From QAMX01 sp964515055 (lineage in GTDB: Bacteria > Bacillota > Clostridia > Oscillospirales > QAMX01), in the NCBI GenBank assembly GCA_964515055.1, contig CAZEUG010000013.1, positions 1 to 50,451 of the forward strand: DNA of 50,451 bases, given 5' to 3'. A model generated the notes under the pieces. The model had not been told where the DNA came from, made no database searches, and saw only the letters and a program-made list of their open reading frames with translations. Below are positions 8,162 to 16,648 of the stretch, one piece after another (the first letter of the stretch is position 1; each line of letters begins with the position of its first letter). The position numbers were made by a program, and so were the translations under genes.

Positions 8162-9018
8162 TCGGCGCTCCGCTCCAATGTAATGCAGACGATCTCCGGT
8201 GGATTCCAGATGCGCGGAACGGAAACGGCGTTGCCAAGCCCACGGCCAACAATCATGGTCGTTCCGTTCTCCTGATACATTCCGGCCGTGTAATCCGGAA
8301 AGAACTCCTGCGTCGGAGAAACGAGCCCGCCGATGAACGGCAGACGAACCTGACCACCGTGCATATGACCGGAAATAATCAGATCGAAGCCCAGTGTCGA
8401 AGTGACGGGAAATGCATTGGCGCGGTGGTAGAGCAGAACGTTGAATGCACCGGGCTCCGGCGTCACAGACAGTGGATGGCCGGAAAGATACCCGACGGTA
8501 TTGTTTCCCCAGTGCGCCGGGTCGTCTTCTCCATGCAGATAAATGACCGCATCCCCCCGCGAGAGAGCTACCGTGTCCCCGCGCAGAAGCACGACGCCGT
8601 ATTCCTCGTAGAGCGTCCGCAGCTTTTGAAATTCCGACGAACTGACCCAGAGATCGTGATTCCCCGTCACAGCATACATGGGAACTCGTCCGGAAAATGC
8701 AGCGCAAAATGCGCGTGTCGGCTCCAGATCGAGTTGGTGCTGATCATTCATATCGCCGGTCAACACAATCAGGTCGGGCTCCAATGATTCAATTTTTCGG
8801 CAGAGCTGTTCCTGTTGTTCGCCAAACGATGTGCAGTGCAGGTCGGTAATCTGGACGATTCGAAAACCGTCAAACGCTTCGGGCAGCTTGGCGGAGGAAA
8901 CCGTAAAGCGTGAAATGGTCAGACGTTGCCAGAAAGCGGAGCCAATCAGCACGGCCAAAATGAGCAGAACGAGCAGAAATGTCCAAAACCGCCGCTTCTT
9001 CTTGAAAGCCAAGTGCAT
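8158..9018 (-). CDS. Membrane-anchored metallophosphoesterase (YkoQ/YaeI-like)
   Basis: A 286-residue calcineurin-like phosphoesterase. An N-terminal transmembrane segment (about residues 12-32) follows a basic stretch. The metal-binding blocks appear in order: I-T-D-L-H, L-T-G-D-M-N-D, G-N-H-D and S-G-H-M-H-G-G-Q. The active site is expected outside the membrane. YaeI-type relatives act on phospholipid or nucleotide phosphoesters, and the substrate here is unknown. It sits 35 bases after ahcY and overlaps the YgjP gene by four bases. Confidence 0.9.
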   Translation of the reverse strand: MHLAFKKKRRFWTFLLVLLILAVLIGSAFWQRLTISRFTVSSAKLPEAFDGFRIVQITDLHCTSFGEQQEQLCRKIESLEPDLIVLTGDMNDQHQLDLEPTRAFCAAFSGRVPMYAVTGNHDLWVSSSEFQKLRTLYEEYGVVLLRGDTVALSRGDAVIYLHGEDDPAHWGNNTVGYLSGHPLSVTPEPGAFNVLLYHRANAFPVTSTLGFDLIISGHMHGGQVRLPFIGGLVSPTQEFFPDYTAGMYQENGTTMIVGRGLGNAVSVPRIWNPPEIVCITLERSAE

Positions 9019-9053
9019 TTCACCGCCTTATAATAGAATCTGTATGCAATGCT

Positions 9054-10319
9054 TTATTCGACATGCCAGCCGTGCAGATAGGATACCTGCGCATCTGTCA
9101 GCGTGTCAATGGAAGCACCCAGCGCCGCCAGCTTCAATTTGGCTACCTGTTCATCCAGCTCAAAGGGAACATCAATGACCTGCCCGGCGGGTAATGTGTC
9201 ACGGTGCTTCACGGTATACTCCACGCACAGCGCCTGAAGACCAAAGCTCATGTCCATGATTTCGGCCGGATGTCCGTTCCCGGCTGCAAGATTCACCAGA
9301 CGCCCCTCACCCAGAACGTTGAGGATTCGGCCGTCTGCCATCTGATACCCGGTGATATTGTCCCGACGTTCCGTCACAGCGACAGCCATTTTCCGGAGCT
9401 CTCGCACAGAGACTTCGACGTCGAAATGACCGGCATTGCAGAGGAGGACATCGTGCTTCATCCGTGCAAAATGCTCCTGGGTGATGACATCGCGGCAGCC
9501 GGTTGCGGTGACAAAAATGTCGCCGAGCGGTGCGGCTTCCCGCATGGTCATGACGCGGTTTCCATCCATAACGGCTTCCAGTGCCGCATGGGGTGCGACT
9601 TCCGTGACGATGACGTTTGCACCCAGCCCGCGTGCGTTTTTCGCGATACCGCGGCCACAGAAACCGTATCCGGCAACGACGACCGTTTTCCCGGTAATCA
9701 TGCGGTTGGTTGTATGCATGATGGCGTCCCATACGCTTTGCCCGGTACCGTAGCGATTGTCGAACAGATGCTTGCTGCCGGCATCGTTGACGGCAATCAT
9801 CGGGAAACGGAGCTGTCCGGCCTCGGCTCGGGCGCGCAGCCGATGGACGCCGGTTGTTGTCTCCTCACAGCCGCCGATCAGCCGGGCACCCAGTTCCGGG
9901 CGCTCCTCATGCAGAATCTGCACGAGATCACCGCCGTCATCGACAATGACGTGCGGCACGTTTTCCAGCGTCTGCGTCAGGTGGCGATGGTATTCCTCCG
10001 GGGATGCGCCATGAATCGCGTGGACACTGAACCCATCCTCCGCCAGCGCAGCGGCTACATCGTCCTGTGTAGAGAGGGGATTGCAGCCCGTTACGCGGAC
10101 ATTTGCACCACCTGCGGCCAGAACCTGCGCAAAATAGGCAGTCTTGGCTTCCAGATGGATGGAGATCGAGATGTCCAGCCCGGCCAGCGGCTTTTCATCG
10201 GTAAACCGCTGATGGATGGATGAAAGCACGGGCATGGATGATTTGACCCATTCAATTTTCCGATGTCCGCTGGGTGCCAGTGAGAGATCGGCCGTTTCGC
10301 AGTTGTTGTCCAAAAACAC
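9054..10319 (-). CDS. ahcY: S-adenosylhomocysteinase
   Basis: A 421-residue enzyme that splits S-adenosylhomocysteine to homocysteine and adenosine, closing the methyl cycle. The N-terminal substrate domain has the N-P-L-S-T-Q-D-D-V-A-A-A-L motif, and the NAD-binding Rossmann motif G-Y-G-F-C-G-R-G lies near residue 215. The length matches the shorter bacterial/archaeal form. The start codon is GTG (10317-10319) preceded by AAAGAAGGG. It begins 24 bases after the sialidase-like gene. Homocysteine made here could feed MetY, encoded about 18 kb away. Many Firmicutes use Pfs/LuxS instead. Confidence 0.95.
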   Translation of the reverse strand: MFLDNNCETADLSLAPSGHRKIEWVKSSMPVLSSIHQRFTDEKPLAGLDISISIHLEAKTAYFAQVLAAGGANVRVTGCNPLSTQDDVAAALAEDGFSVHAIHGASPEEYHRHLTQTLENVPHVIVDDGGDLVQILHEERPELGARLIGGCEETTTGVHRLRARAEAGQLRFPMIAVNDAGSKHLFDNRYGTGQSVWDAIMHTTNRMITGKTVVVAGYGFCGRGIAKNARGLGANVIVTEVAPHAALEAVMDGNRVMTMREAAPLGDIFVTATGCRDVITQEHFARMKHDVLLCNAGHFDVEVSVRELRKMAVAVTERRDNITGYQMADGRILNVLGEGRLVNLAAGNGHPAEIMDMSFGLQALCVEYTVKHRDTLPAGQVIDVPFELDEQVAKLKLAALGASIDTLTDAQVSYLHGWHVE

Positions 10320-10343
10320 AGTAGACCCTTCTTTCCTGAAAAT

Positions 10344-11366
10344 TCAGCGATGCAGACGAAGCGTGGCATACGCAATGGACTGACGCTGGTGGGTATAGGT
10401 GATGTGGAGACAGTCGCCATCGGCAATGATGGCAGGATAAGAATATTCGCCGGGGTTCGTTTCCAGGTCAATCCGGTTGCCCCAGGTCGCTCCCTGATCA
10501 TCCGAGAAAATTACGGAAATCGGTGTGCGCTCTCCCCAGTTGGAGGCCACCGGATTGTAAATCAGAGCCAGGATTCCGTCCGCAGTCTGTACAACATCCA
10601 GACCGCTGTTGTTATTGGGGAGATTGGTCGGATAGGCGCAGCCCCAGGTTTTGCCGAAGTCGGTGCTGTCAGCGCGGTAGATTTTGCCAAAGCTGGAACG
10701 CGCCAGCAGATGAACGTGCCCCGGTTGATTCAGCTCCTCCCAGAGTGTAGGCTGAATCAACCCTCCGGCTTTTGCAGGCAATTCTGAAATGGAGTGAGCA
10801 GCATGATCCATCCCGTCCAGATGCAGCGGCACATAATCGGAACGAACCCAGGTGCTCCCGTGATCTTCCGAACGGTCGAGAAAGAGCATCCAACGCGACA
10901 GATTATCTTCCTCAGACGAAGGTGCAAGCCAGGAACCGTCCGACAATGTGATCATTTTGTTTTTCACCGGGCCGCGTGGCGCAGAATCCCCGTCCACCAG
11001 CGCAGTCGGCTCGGACCAGGTGGCTCCGCAATCCGGGGAGGAAACAGTCATCGTATACCAGCAACACGGAGAACGCCCTTCCTTATAGAAAAGCCGCAGG
11101 AGTCCGTTGCAGTCATCCTGATACAGAACCGGGTTCCAGTGCGCGATGCCGTTATCGGGGGTAATGCAGCACGGTTCGCTCCATCCGCTTGGATTTTTGA
11201 TCGAAAACCAGATGCAGACATCCGGATTGGATTCGTTGGAGCCGCCAAACCATGCGGCAGCGAAACGTCCGTCAGACATTTTGACAATTGTAGACGCGTG
11301 GCAGGCCGGAGTTTCGGCCAGCTCGATCGGATAAATCAGACCTTGTTCAAGCAATTCAACTTGCAT
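10344..11366 (-). CDS. BNR-repeat sialidase-like beta-propeller protein
   Basis: 340 residues with four Asp-box repeats (S-x-D-x-G-x-T-W): S110-W117, S166-W173 and two more near residues 234 and 288. This marks a six-bladed sialidase fold. The N-terminal G-G-S-N-E-S-N-P-D-V motif is typical of the COG4692-type 'predicted neuraminidase' group, and I do not see the F/Y-R-I-P motif of classical GH33 sialidases. There is no signal peptide, so it is probably cytoplasmic and may act on imported oligosaccharides. A sialic-acid substrate is not established. It is the first gene of a minus-strand run ending at 7505 and has a good promoter and a GGAGG site. Confidence 0.82.
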   Translation of the reverse strand: MQVELLEQGLIYPIELAETPACHASTIVKMSDGRFAAAWFGGSNESNPDVCIWFSIKNPSGWSEPCCITPDNGIAHWNPVLYQDDCNGLLRLFYKEGRSPCCWYTMTVSSPDCGATWSEPTALVDGDSAPRGPVKNKMITLSDGSWLAPSSEEDNLSRWMLFLDRSEDHGSTWVRSDYVPLHLDGMDHAAHSISELPAKAGGLIQPTLWEELNQPGHVHLLARSSFGKIYRADSTDFGKTWGCAYPTNLPNNNSGLDVVQTADGILALIYNPVASNWGERTPISVIFSDDQGATWGNRIDLETNPGEYSYPAIIADGDCLHITYTHQRQSIAYATLRLHR

Positions 11367-11397
11367 TGGAAAACCTCCGCAAAAAAAGTATGGTTAT

Positions 11398-11426
11398 ATG
11401 ATAGCATATTTTGCCTGAAATAACAA
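11398..11426 (-). promoter_or_regulatory. Promoter of the sialidase-ahcY-phosphoesterase-ygjP run
   Basis: On the minus strand: TTGTTA (11421-11426), a 17-base spacer and TATCAT (11398-11403). It lies about 30 bases before the start codon at 11366. Confidence 0.65.
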
Positions 11427-11639
11427 GTCTGCACATGGCATGAAGGTGCGGATTCTCTGCTACGAAGCTGGGAAATGATGGCAAATTATCTGAACAGATC
11501 GAATGATTCTGCCAGCCTGTTTTGGCTTTTCAAACGAAAGGGAAGCACGGAAAATTGAGGATGACATCACACAAATGGGGATGCCAACAAAATAAACGAA
11601 CTTTTGGTCGGAAACGACTGAAAAAAGTTGAAAAACATC
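11427..11639. other. Intergenic stretch between divergent operons
   Basis: About 210 bases between the minus-strand sialidase promoter and the plus-strand ATPase promoter. A possible 70-codon frame here (11522-11734) has no ribosome site, runs through the ATPase promoter and looks spurious. I see no other clear structure. Confidence 0.5.
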
Positions 11640-11668
11640 TTGACATATTTCTCAAAATTTGGTACAAT
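11640..11668 (+). promoter_or_regulatory. Consensus promoter of the V-ATPase operon
   Basis: A perfect TTGACA at 11640-11645, a 17-base spacer and TACAAT at 11663-11668, about 70 bases before the first gene. It is among the best sigma-A-type promoters in the window and suggests constitutive high expression of the nine-gene operon. Confidence 0.88.
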
Positions 11669-11740
11669 AGCGAAAAAGCGATTCGTTTGATCGCAGATCG
11701 CCCAGTTCGAATGAAGTGGCAGAAAAGGGGTTGAACGCCG

Positions 11741-12055
11741 ATGGAGGCAGATGATATCCGAAAAATTCTGGATGCTGAGAAAAAAGCAGAAGAACGTCAG
11801 AGCAATGCTGCCGCTGCAGCCGTGCGAATTCTGGAGGAAGCAGAAGCAGAAGGACAGAAAATATACGATCACCTTGTGAGAGATGCTGAGGCTGCTGCCG
11901 CAGAGATTCGGCGAACGGCAGCCGAAGCACAGAAGCAGTCCTCGAAAGCTGCGGCCGAAGCAGCGGCACAGGATTGTGTGACCATTAAGAATGATGCTGC
12001 CCCTCGGCTGGATGTAGCTGCGGCGCTGATCTGCGAAAGGATCGTGAACAGCTGA
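11741..12055 (+). CDS. V/A-type ATPase peripheral-stalk subunit (NtpF/AhaH-like)
   Basis: A 104-residue, almost wholly helical protein with long Ala/Glu/Lys/Arg heptads (about residues 5-85), as expected for the stalk subunit that pairs with subunit E to form the peripheral stator. Identification rests on coiled-coil composition and position: it is the first gene, one base before subunit I, exactly as ntpF in the E. hirae ntp operon. The TGA and the next ATG are one base apart, so the two genes are probably coupled. Confidence 0.82.
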   Translation: MEADDIRKILDAEKKAEERQSNAAAAAVRILEEAEAEGQKIYDHLVRDAEAAAAEIRRTAAEAQKQSSKAAAEAAAQDCVTIKNDAAPRLDVAAALICERIVNS

Positions 12056-12056
12056 T

Positions 12057-14018
12057 ATGTCAATTGCAGTCATGAAGAAACTGACGCTGGCCGCCCCGGT
12101 CGAGTGCTGTGAAGCATTGATTGCGGGTATCATGCGTCTGGGTTGTGTCGAGGTTGAATCGTTGCCGTCGCGTTCGGAGGAATGCGCAGACCTGGTGGCT
12201 CAGGGCGCCGTTCGAATTGAAACGGGCGATGTCGATGCCATTCTTGAACAACGCGAAAAAATTGAAGAAGCGGTCGCACTGCTGAACCGCTATGCGCCAC
12301 AGAAAACAGGATTATTCCCCAAAAAGCCGGTTGTCTCCGAACGGTCTCTTTTTAATCAGGACGAATCTGCGCGTGCTGTTCGCATGGCTGAATCACTGCT
12401 GCAGGCCGGTGAAAAAATGGATCAACTGGCTGAAGCTCTTCAGACCGCCACCACCAACGTTGAACTCCTGACACCTTGGCAGAATCTGAAGACGCCGGTT
12501 GAATTTCGCGGCGGACAGTCCTTCGTCCAGCGCTGCGGCACCGTTCCGGTGCGAACCAATCTCGACCATCTGCGGGCAGAGCTTGCGGAAAAAGCACCCT
12601 GTACAGAGTTTTGGGTCATATTTGAAGACAAATCCGCTTATTATCTCTCCGTCCTGACGGCCAAAACCGAAGATCAGGAAGCTCTTCGCGTTCTGCGAGC
12701 TCTCTCGTTTGCCGAGCAGTTCTTCAAAGGAATGACCGGGCTGGCTGCCGATGCACTGTCGGAGGCCACGGCGCGGAAAACGGAGCTGACCCAGCAAAAA
12801 CAGGAGGCGCTCGATAAGATCACAGCGGCGCAGAAGGACATCCATTTTCTGCGGCAGATGAGCGATGCACTGGCCAATTGCGCAGAGCGCGAGCGCATTA
12901 AGTCCAATCTGCTCCGCACCGATACCGTCTTTTTCCTCGAAGGCTGGCTGCCGGAAGCGTCGGAACAGTCGGTGGTTCGATTGCTGGATCAATTTGAGAC
13001 CTCTTACTCCATTGAAGACCCGGACGAAGAGGACGATGTACCGGTTCGACTGGATAACAACAAGCTGGTACAACCGTTTGGAGAAATTACGCAGATGTAT
13101 GGGATGCCTGCACACCGCTCCTTTGTGGATCCCAACCCCACCATGGCAATTTTCTATTTCCTGGCTTTCGGCATCATGCTTTCAGATGCGGCGTACGGCA
13201 TTCTGCTGTCCATCGGCTGTCTGTTCCTGCTGAAGAAAATGAAACCGTCCGGCTCCATGAAAAATATGCTGTTGCTCTTTTTCTTTGGCGGTATTTCAAC
13301 CGTCATTTGGGGTTCGGTTTTCGGCAGCTGGTTTGGCAACGCGGTTTCCGTCGTTTCAGCCGGTGTCTTTGGGAAGGAAATCACTCCGCCCACTTTGATC
13401 GATCCGATCAACGAACCGATCAAGATGATGGCTCTGTCCTATATTTTCGGCGCGATTCAGGTCATGACCGCTATGTTCCTGGAAGCATATCGGCGCCTGA
13501 AACGAAAAGACTGGCAGGGAGCGGTCTTCGGCATCTATTCGTGGTACGTTTTGTTTGCCGGCATACTAATGATCTTCCTGGTCGAATCCCCCGTTACAAA
13601 ATATGTGGTCATCATCGGCCTGTTGATGGTCATGTACGGTGGAACGCTGAACCGGAAGGGTCTTTCCAAAATTGTCGGCAGCTTCCTGGCACTGTACAAT
13701 ATCACTGGATATTTCTCCGATATCCTGTCCTATTCGCGCCTCCTGGCGCTGTGCCTCTCCACAGCCGTTGTTGCCAACGTGGTGAACACCATGGGATCTC
13801 TGAAGGGCTTCGGCGTCAGCGGAACCATCCTGTTCATCATTGTATTCATCATCGGCCATGTCTTTAACCTGGCACTGAATCTCCTCGGTACATATGTCCA
13901 CACGAGCCGACTGCAATACATCGAATACTTCGGCCGATTCTATGAAGGCGGCGGCAGAACGTTCCGACCGCTGACCCTGTCGACCAAGTATGTTGACGTC
14001 GTAAGAGACAACGACTGA
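12057..14018 (+). CDS. ntpI: V-type ATPase subunit I (membrane stator, a-subunit homologue)
   Basis: 653 residues. The N-terminal half (about 1-330) is cytosolic and partly coiled coil. The C-terminal half carries about seven or eight transmembrane helices, with family segments F-G-x-M-L-S-D-A-A-Y-G, L-S-Y-S-R-L-L-A-L and the terminal Y-I-E-Y-F-G-R-F-Y-E-G-G-G-R-x-F-x-P-L. Subunit I holds the ion half-channels beside the K ring, and the Arg in S-Y-S-R-L-L is the likely stator arginine. Length is normal for bacterial V-ATPases. It is followed by an unusually long 125-base gap before ntpK. Confidence 0.96.
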   Translation: MSIAVMKKLTLAAPVECCEALIAGIMRLGCVEVESLPSRSEECADLVAQGAVRIETGDVDAILEQREKIEEAVALLNRYAPQKTGLFPKKPVVSERSLFNQDESARAVRMAESLLQAGEKMDQLAEALQTATTNVELLTPWQNLKTPVEFRGGQSFVQRCGTVPVRTNLDHLRAELAEKAPCTEFWVIFEDKSAYYLSVLTAKTEDQEALRVLRALSFAEQFFKGMTGLAADALSEATARKTELTQQKQEALDKITAAQKDIHFLRQMSDALANCAERERIKSNLLRTDTVFFLEGWLPEASEQSVVRLLDQFETSYSIEDPDEEDDVPVRLDNNKLVQPFGEITQMYGMPAHRSFVDPNPTMAIFYFLAFGIMLSDAAYGILLSIGCLFLLKKMKPSGSMKNMLLLFFFGGISTVIWGSVFGSWFGNAVSVVSAGVFGKEITPPTLIDPINEPIKMMALSYIFGAIQVMTAMFLEAYRRLKRKDWQGAVFGIYSWYVLFAGILMIFLVESPVTKYVVIIGLLMVMYGGTLNRKGLSKIVGSFLALYNITGYFSDILSYSRLLALCLSTAVVANVVNTMGSLKGFGVSGTILFIIVFIIGHVFNLALNLLGTYVHTSRLQYIEYFGRFYEGGGRTFRPLTLSTKYVDVVRDND

Positions 14019-14032
14019 CGCGCAATTCCAAC

Positions 14033-14062
14033 TGTCAGCTGCAACATCGCGTGCTGCTGACA
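14033..14062 (+). promoter_or_regulatory. Intercistronic hairpin before ntpK
   Basis: TGTCAGC (14033-14039) pairs with GCTGACA (14056-14062), extended by GCA/TGC after a T-T mismatch, with an 8-base loop. There is no T-tract, so it is not a terminator. It lies in the longest internal gap of the operon, directly before the ring-subunit gene, and may be an RNA-stability or processing element; that role is inference. Confidence 0.5.
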
Positions 14063-14143
14063 TAAATCCTCAGCGCAATTTGGCTGGTTCAAAACACAGA
14101 TACAGGCGAAATAAACTTGATAATATCAGGGAGGACAAATCAC

Positions 14144-14656
14144 ATGGCAGAATTCACAGATTTTTTGAGAGCAATTTTTCAGGGCGGAAACCTTGCACTG
14201 GCAGGTGCGGCACTGGCTTTGTTGATGGCCGGTATCGGGTCTGCACGCGGCGTCGGCATCGTCGGCGAAATGTCTGCCGGGGTCGTTTCTGAAGATCCCT
14301 CCAAATTTGTCAGAACGCTGATCCTGCAGGCACTGCCTGGCACACAGGGTATTTACGGCCTGATTATCGCATTTATGATCATGATGAAAATCGGCATTTT
14401 TGGCGGCGAAGTCGCATTTGAAGCCGTGACCATTGCACAGGGCGCAGCTCTGTTTTTTGCAGCATTGCCCATGGCCTTTGTCGGTTACTTCTCCGCAATT
14501 GCACAGGCCAAGGTTGCTGCGGCATCCCTGCAGATTGTTGCAAAGTGTCCGGAAGAATCTTCAAAAGGTATGATCTATGCCGGTCTGGTCGAGACCTACG
14601 CTGTTTTTGCACTTCTGATTTCGTTCCTGCTTGTTTCCGGCATTCAGGTTGGCTAA
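14144..14656 (+). CDS. ntpK: V-type ATPase subunit K (proteolipid ring), predicted Na+-binding
   Basis: 170 residues with two tandem hairpins (four transmembrane helices), the double-length proteolipid. By alignment from memory with E. hirae NtpK, the sodium ligands are present: L64, T67 and Q68 in L-P-G-T-Q, Q121 in S-A-I-A-Q and E150 in V-E-T-Y-A. These correspond to L61, T64, Q65, Q110 and E139. This predicts a Na+-translocating rotor. The start at 14144 is set by GGGAGG about nine bases upstream. An in-frame ATG at 14117 lacks a ribosome site. About ten copies per complex are needed. Confidence 0.96.
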   Translation: MAEFTDFLRAIFQGGNLALAGAALALLMAGIGSARGVGIVGEMSAGVVSEDPSKFVRTLILQALPGTQGIYGLIIAFMIMMKIGIFGGEVAFEAVTIAQGAALFFAALPMAFVGYFSAIAQAKVAAASLQIVAKCPEESSKGMIYAGLVETYAVFALLISFLLVSGIQVG

Positions 14657-14680
14657 CCGCTGCGGAAACGGAGGGCAACT

Positions 14681-15280
14681 ATGAACGGAATTGAAAAGCT
14701 GATTCAGAAAATTGACGAAAAAGCAGATGCCGTATGCGCTGAGCGCCTGTCCGGTGTCGAACAGCAGGCGGAAGCCATTCGAAACGATTATCGCCTCAAG
14801 GGTGAGGCGGCTGCCGCCAAAATCCTGGAACAGGCCAATGAGCAAATCCAACAGGATCAGCAGCGCGCAGACGGAACCAACCAACTTGAACGTTCCAAAA
14901 ATGTGCTGGCAGCGAAGCATGCCATGCTGAACGCTGCATTCGAACGTGCGCGCTGCAAACTGATGAATCAGACTGCGGCTGAAAAGATCAGCTTTGACCT
15001 CAAAATCCTGAAAAAAGCCGACTGCTTCGGTGATGAAATCGTCTTCCTGAATCAGAATGACCATGATACCTTCGGTAGAGAAGCGATTACGGCTTTGAAT
15101 CAGGCTCTGACCGCAGCAGGCTTGCCGGCGCAATTGGTGCTGTCAGACGACTGCCGAAACATTGACGGCGGTTTCGTCCTGCAACGCGGCAGAATTGAAA
15201 CCGACTGCTCCTATTCCGCACTTCTGACGCAGATGCGGACGGAACTGATCAACGATGTCGCAAAGGTGTTGTTTTCATGA
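14681..15280 (+). CDS. ntpE: V-type ATPase subunit E (peripheral stalk)
   Basis: 199 residues. A long N-terminal helix (about 1-90, rich in Glu, Gln, Ala and Arg) precedes a C-terminal globular domain with D-G-G-F-V-L near residue 167, the usual motif for subunit E anchoring to the catalytic head. Position between K and C is standard. Its TGA overlaps the ATG of the next gene (15277-15280, ATGA). Confidence 0.93.
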   Translation: MNGIEKLIQKIDEKADAVCAERLSGVEQQAEAIRNDYRLKGEAAAAKILEQANEQIQQDQQRADGTNQLERSKNVLAAKHAMLNAAFERARCKLMNQTAAEKISFDLKILKKADCFGDEIVFLNQNDHDTFGREAITALNQALTAAGLPAQLVLSDDCRNIDGGFVLQRGRIETDCSYSALLTQMRTELINDVAKVLFS

Positions 15281-16260
15281 AAAGTGAAAAGATGCCGCTG
15301 GATTATCTGGCTGCCTCCGGCGTTGTACGGATGCGGGAAAACCAGCTTGTGAACGCAGAACGCCGCGCGCGAATCGAAGCTGCCAAAACGCCGGGGGAGG
15401 TCTACCGCATCCTGCAGGAGTGTGGGTACGATATTTCCGAAGTCCGGATGAATCAAACCGGCGCGGAGGGAATGCGTATTTTTTCCGCACTCATTTCCCG
15501 TGCCCGTGAGGAGCTGTATCGCTTTGCAGACAGTGTCGCGGAAACCCATGCAATCGCAGACTTCTTTCGCGTCAAAATTGACTGTCACAATATCAAAGTC
15601 ATTCTGAAAAGCAAGGCACTCCAAAAAGAGGACAATACGCTCCTCCTAAATGGCGGAACCCTTGCAAAGGACGCAATTGTCCGGATGCTTTCTGCCGCCT
15701 CCAACGAAAAATTGCCGGGCTGCTTTGCGGATGCTGCCACAGAAGCCAGACAGATTTTAGAAACAAGCATGGACGGGCAACGGGCAGATTTTGTCCTCGA
15801 TCGCGCCATGCTTGATGAACAGGCGCGGCTGGCCACGGAGTCCGGCGTGGAATGCCTCTGCTCCTATGCCAAACGGTTAGCCGACAGCGCCAATCTGCGA
15901 ACGTGTGTCCGGTTGCTGCGCGCAGCTGTCGAGCCCGTCTCCCTGACTCCGGCACTGTCTGAACAGGGGAGCGTGGAAGCTTCCAGGCTGATTCACGCCT
16001 TGGAGATTGGCGCTTTTACGGATCCTTACAAAGGGACAGCCCTCGAACAGGCCGCACAGATCGGCGCAGAGATCCTGCAGGGCATAGCTCCTACAGCTGC
16101 ACTGGAAACCGCCTGCGAGGCGGCAGAAACTCAACTGTTTGCGGACAGCAAGTACCTGACGGCGGGGCCGGAATTGCTCATACAGTACATCGTTCGGAGA
16201 GAGCAGGAATTCAAAACCCTTCGAATTTTCATGGCCAAAAAGATGCGTGCTTTTGCATAA
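15277..16260 (+). CDS. ntpC: V-type ATPase subunit C (d-subunit, rotor-ring socket)
   Basis: A 327-residue, all-helical protein of the V-ATPase C/AC39 family. In bacterial V-ATPases this funnel-shaped subunit joins the central stalk to the membrane ring. Its length matches the family (about 330). Translation starts inside the stop codon of ntpE, which indicates coupling. Confidence 0.92.
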   Translation: MKSEKMPLDYLAASGVVRMRENQLVNAERRARIEAAKTPGEVYRILQECGYDISEVRMNQTGAEGMRIFSALISRAREELYRFADSVAETHAIADFFRVKIDCHNIKVILKSKALQKEDNTLLLNGGTLAKDAIVRMLSAASNEKLPGCFADAATEARQILETSMDGQRADFVLDRAMLDEQARLATESGVECLCSYAKRLADSANLRTCVRLLRAAVEPVSLTPALSEQGSVEASRLIHALEIGAFTDPYKGTALEQAAQIGAEILQGIAPTAALETACEAAETQLFADSKYLTAGPELLIQYIVRREQEFKTLRIFMAKKMRAFA

Positions 16261-16286
16261 TTGAGAGAAGCAGGAGTGTGTGAACA

Positions 16287-16628
16287 ATGTCATATCAAGC
16301 AGCCATCATTGGCGATTCGGATTCTGTTCTCGGCTTCCGGGCCGTTGGATTTGAAGCCGTCCCGGCAGAGACAGCCGCAGAAGTGCGAGCCGCATTGAAA
16401 AAACTGTCAGACGGCTCCTATGCCGTGATATACATCACGGAACAGGCGGCAAGCCTTGCGATGGATGAGGTTGCCAAATATCGCGATCGCCTGATACCGG
16501 CTGTGATTCTCATTCCGGGAAAAGACGGTTCACTGGGCATCGGAAAAAAAGCTGTTCAACAAAGCATAGAGCGGGCGGTTGGCGCAGATATCATCAGCGG
16601 ACTGCCAGAATCAAAGAACGAATTATAA
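16287..16628 (+). CDS. ntpG: V-type ATPase subunit F/NtpG (central stalk)
   Basis: 113 residues. The Rossmann-like start (A-A-I-I-G-D-x-D-S-V-L-G-F-R-x-V-G), Y-I-T-E-Q in the middle and P-A-V-I-L-I-P-G near residue 75 are typical of this subunit. It binds subunit D in the rotor shaft and stimulates ATP hydrolysis. A GGAG-containing ribosome site precedes it. Order C-G-A matches the E. hirae ntp operon. Confidence 0.92.
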   Translation: MSYQAAIIGDSDSVLGFRAVGFEAVPAETAAEVRAALKKLSDGSYAVIYITEQAASLAMDEVAKYRDRLIPAVILIPGKDGSLGIGKKAVQQSIERAVGADIISGLPESKNEL

Positions 16629-16648
16629 GGACGAAAGGTGCGTTCCAA

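Noticed and set aside
11522..11734. 70-codon plus-strand frame before the ATPase operon
   Set aside because: It has no ribosome site and covers the TTGACA/TACAAT promoter.
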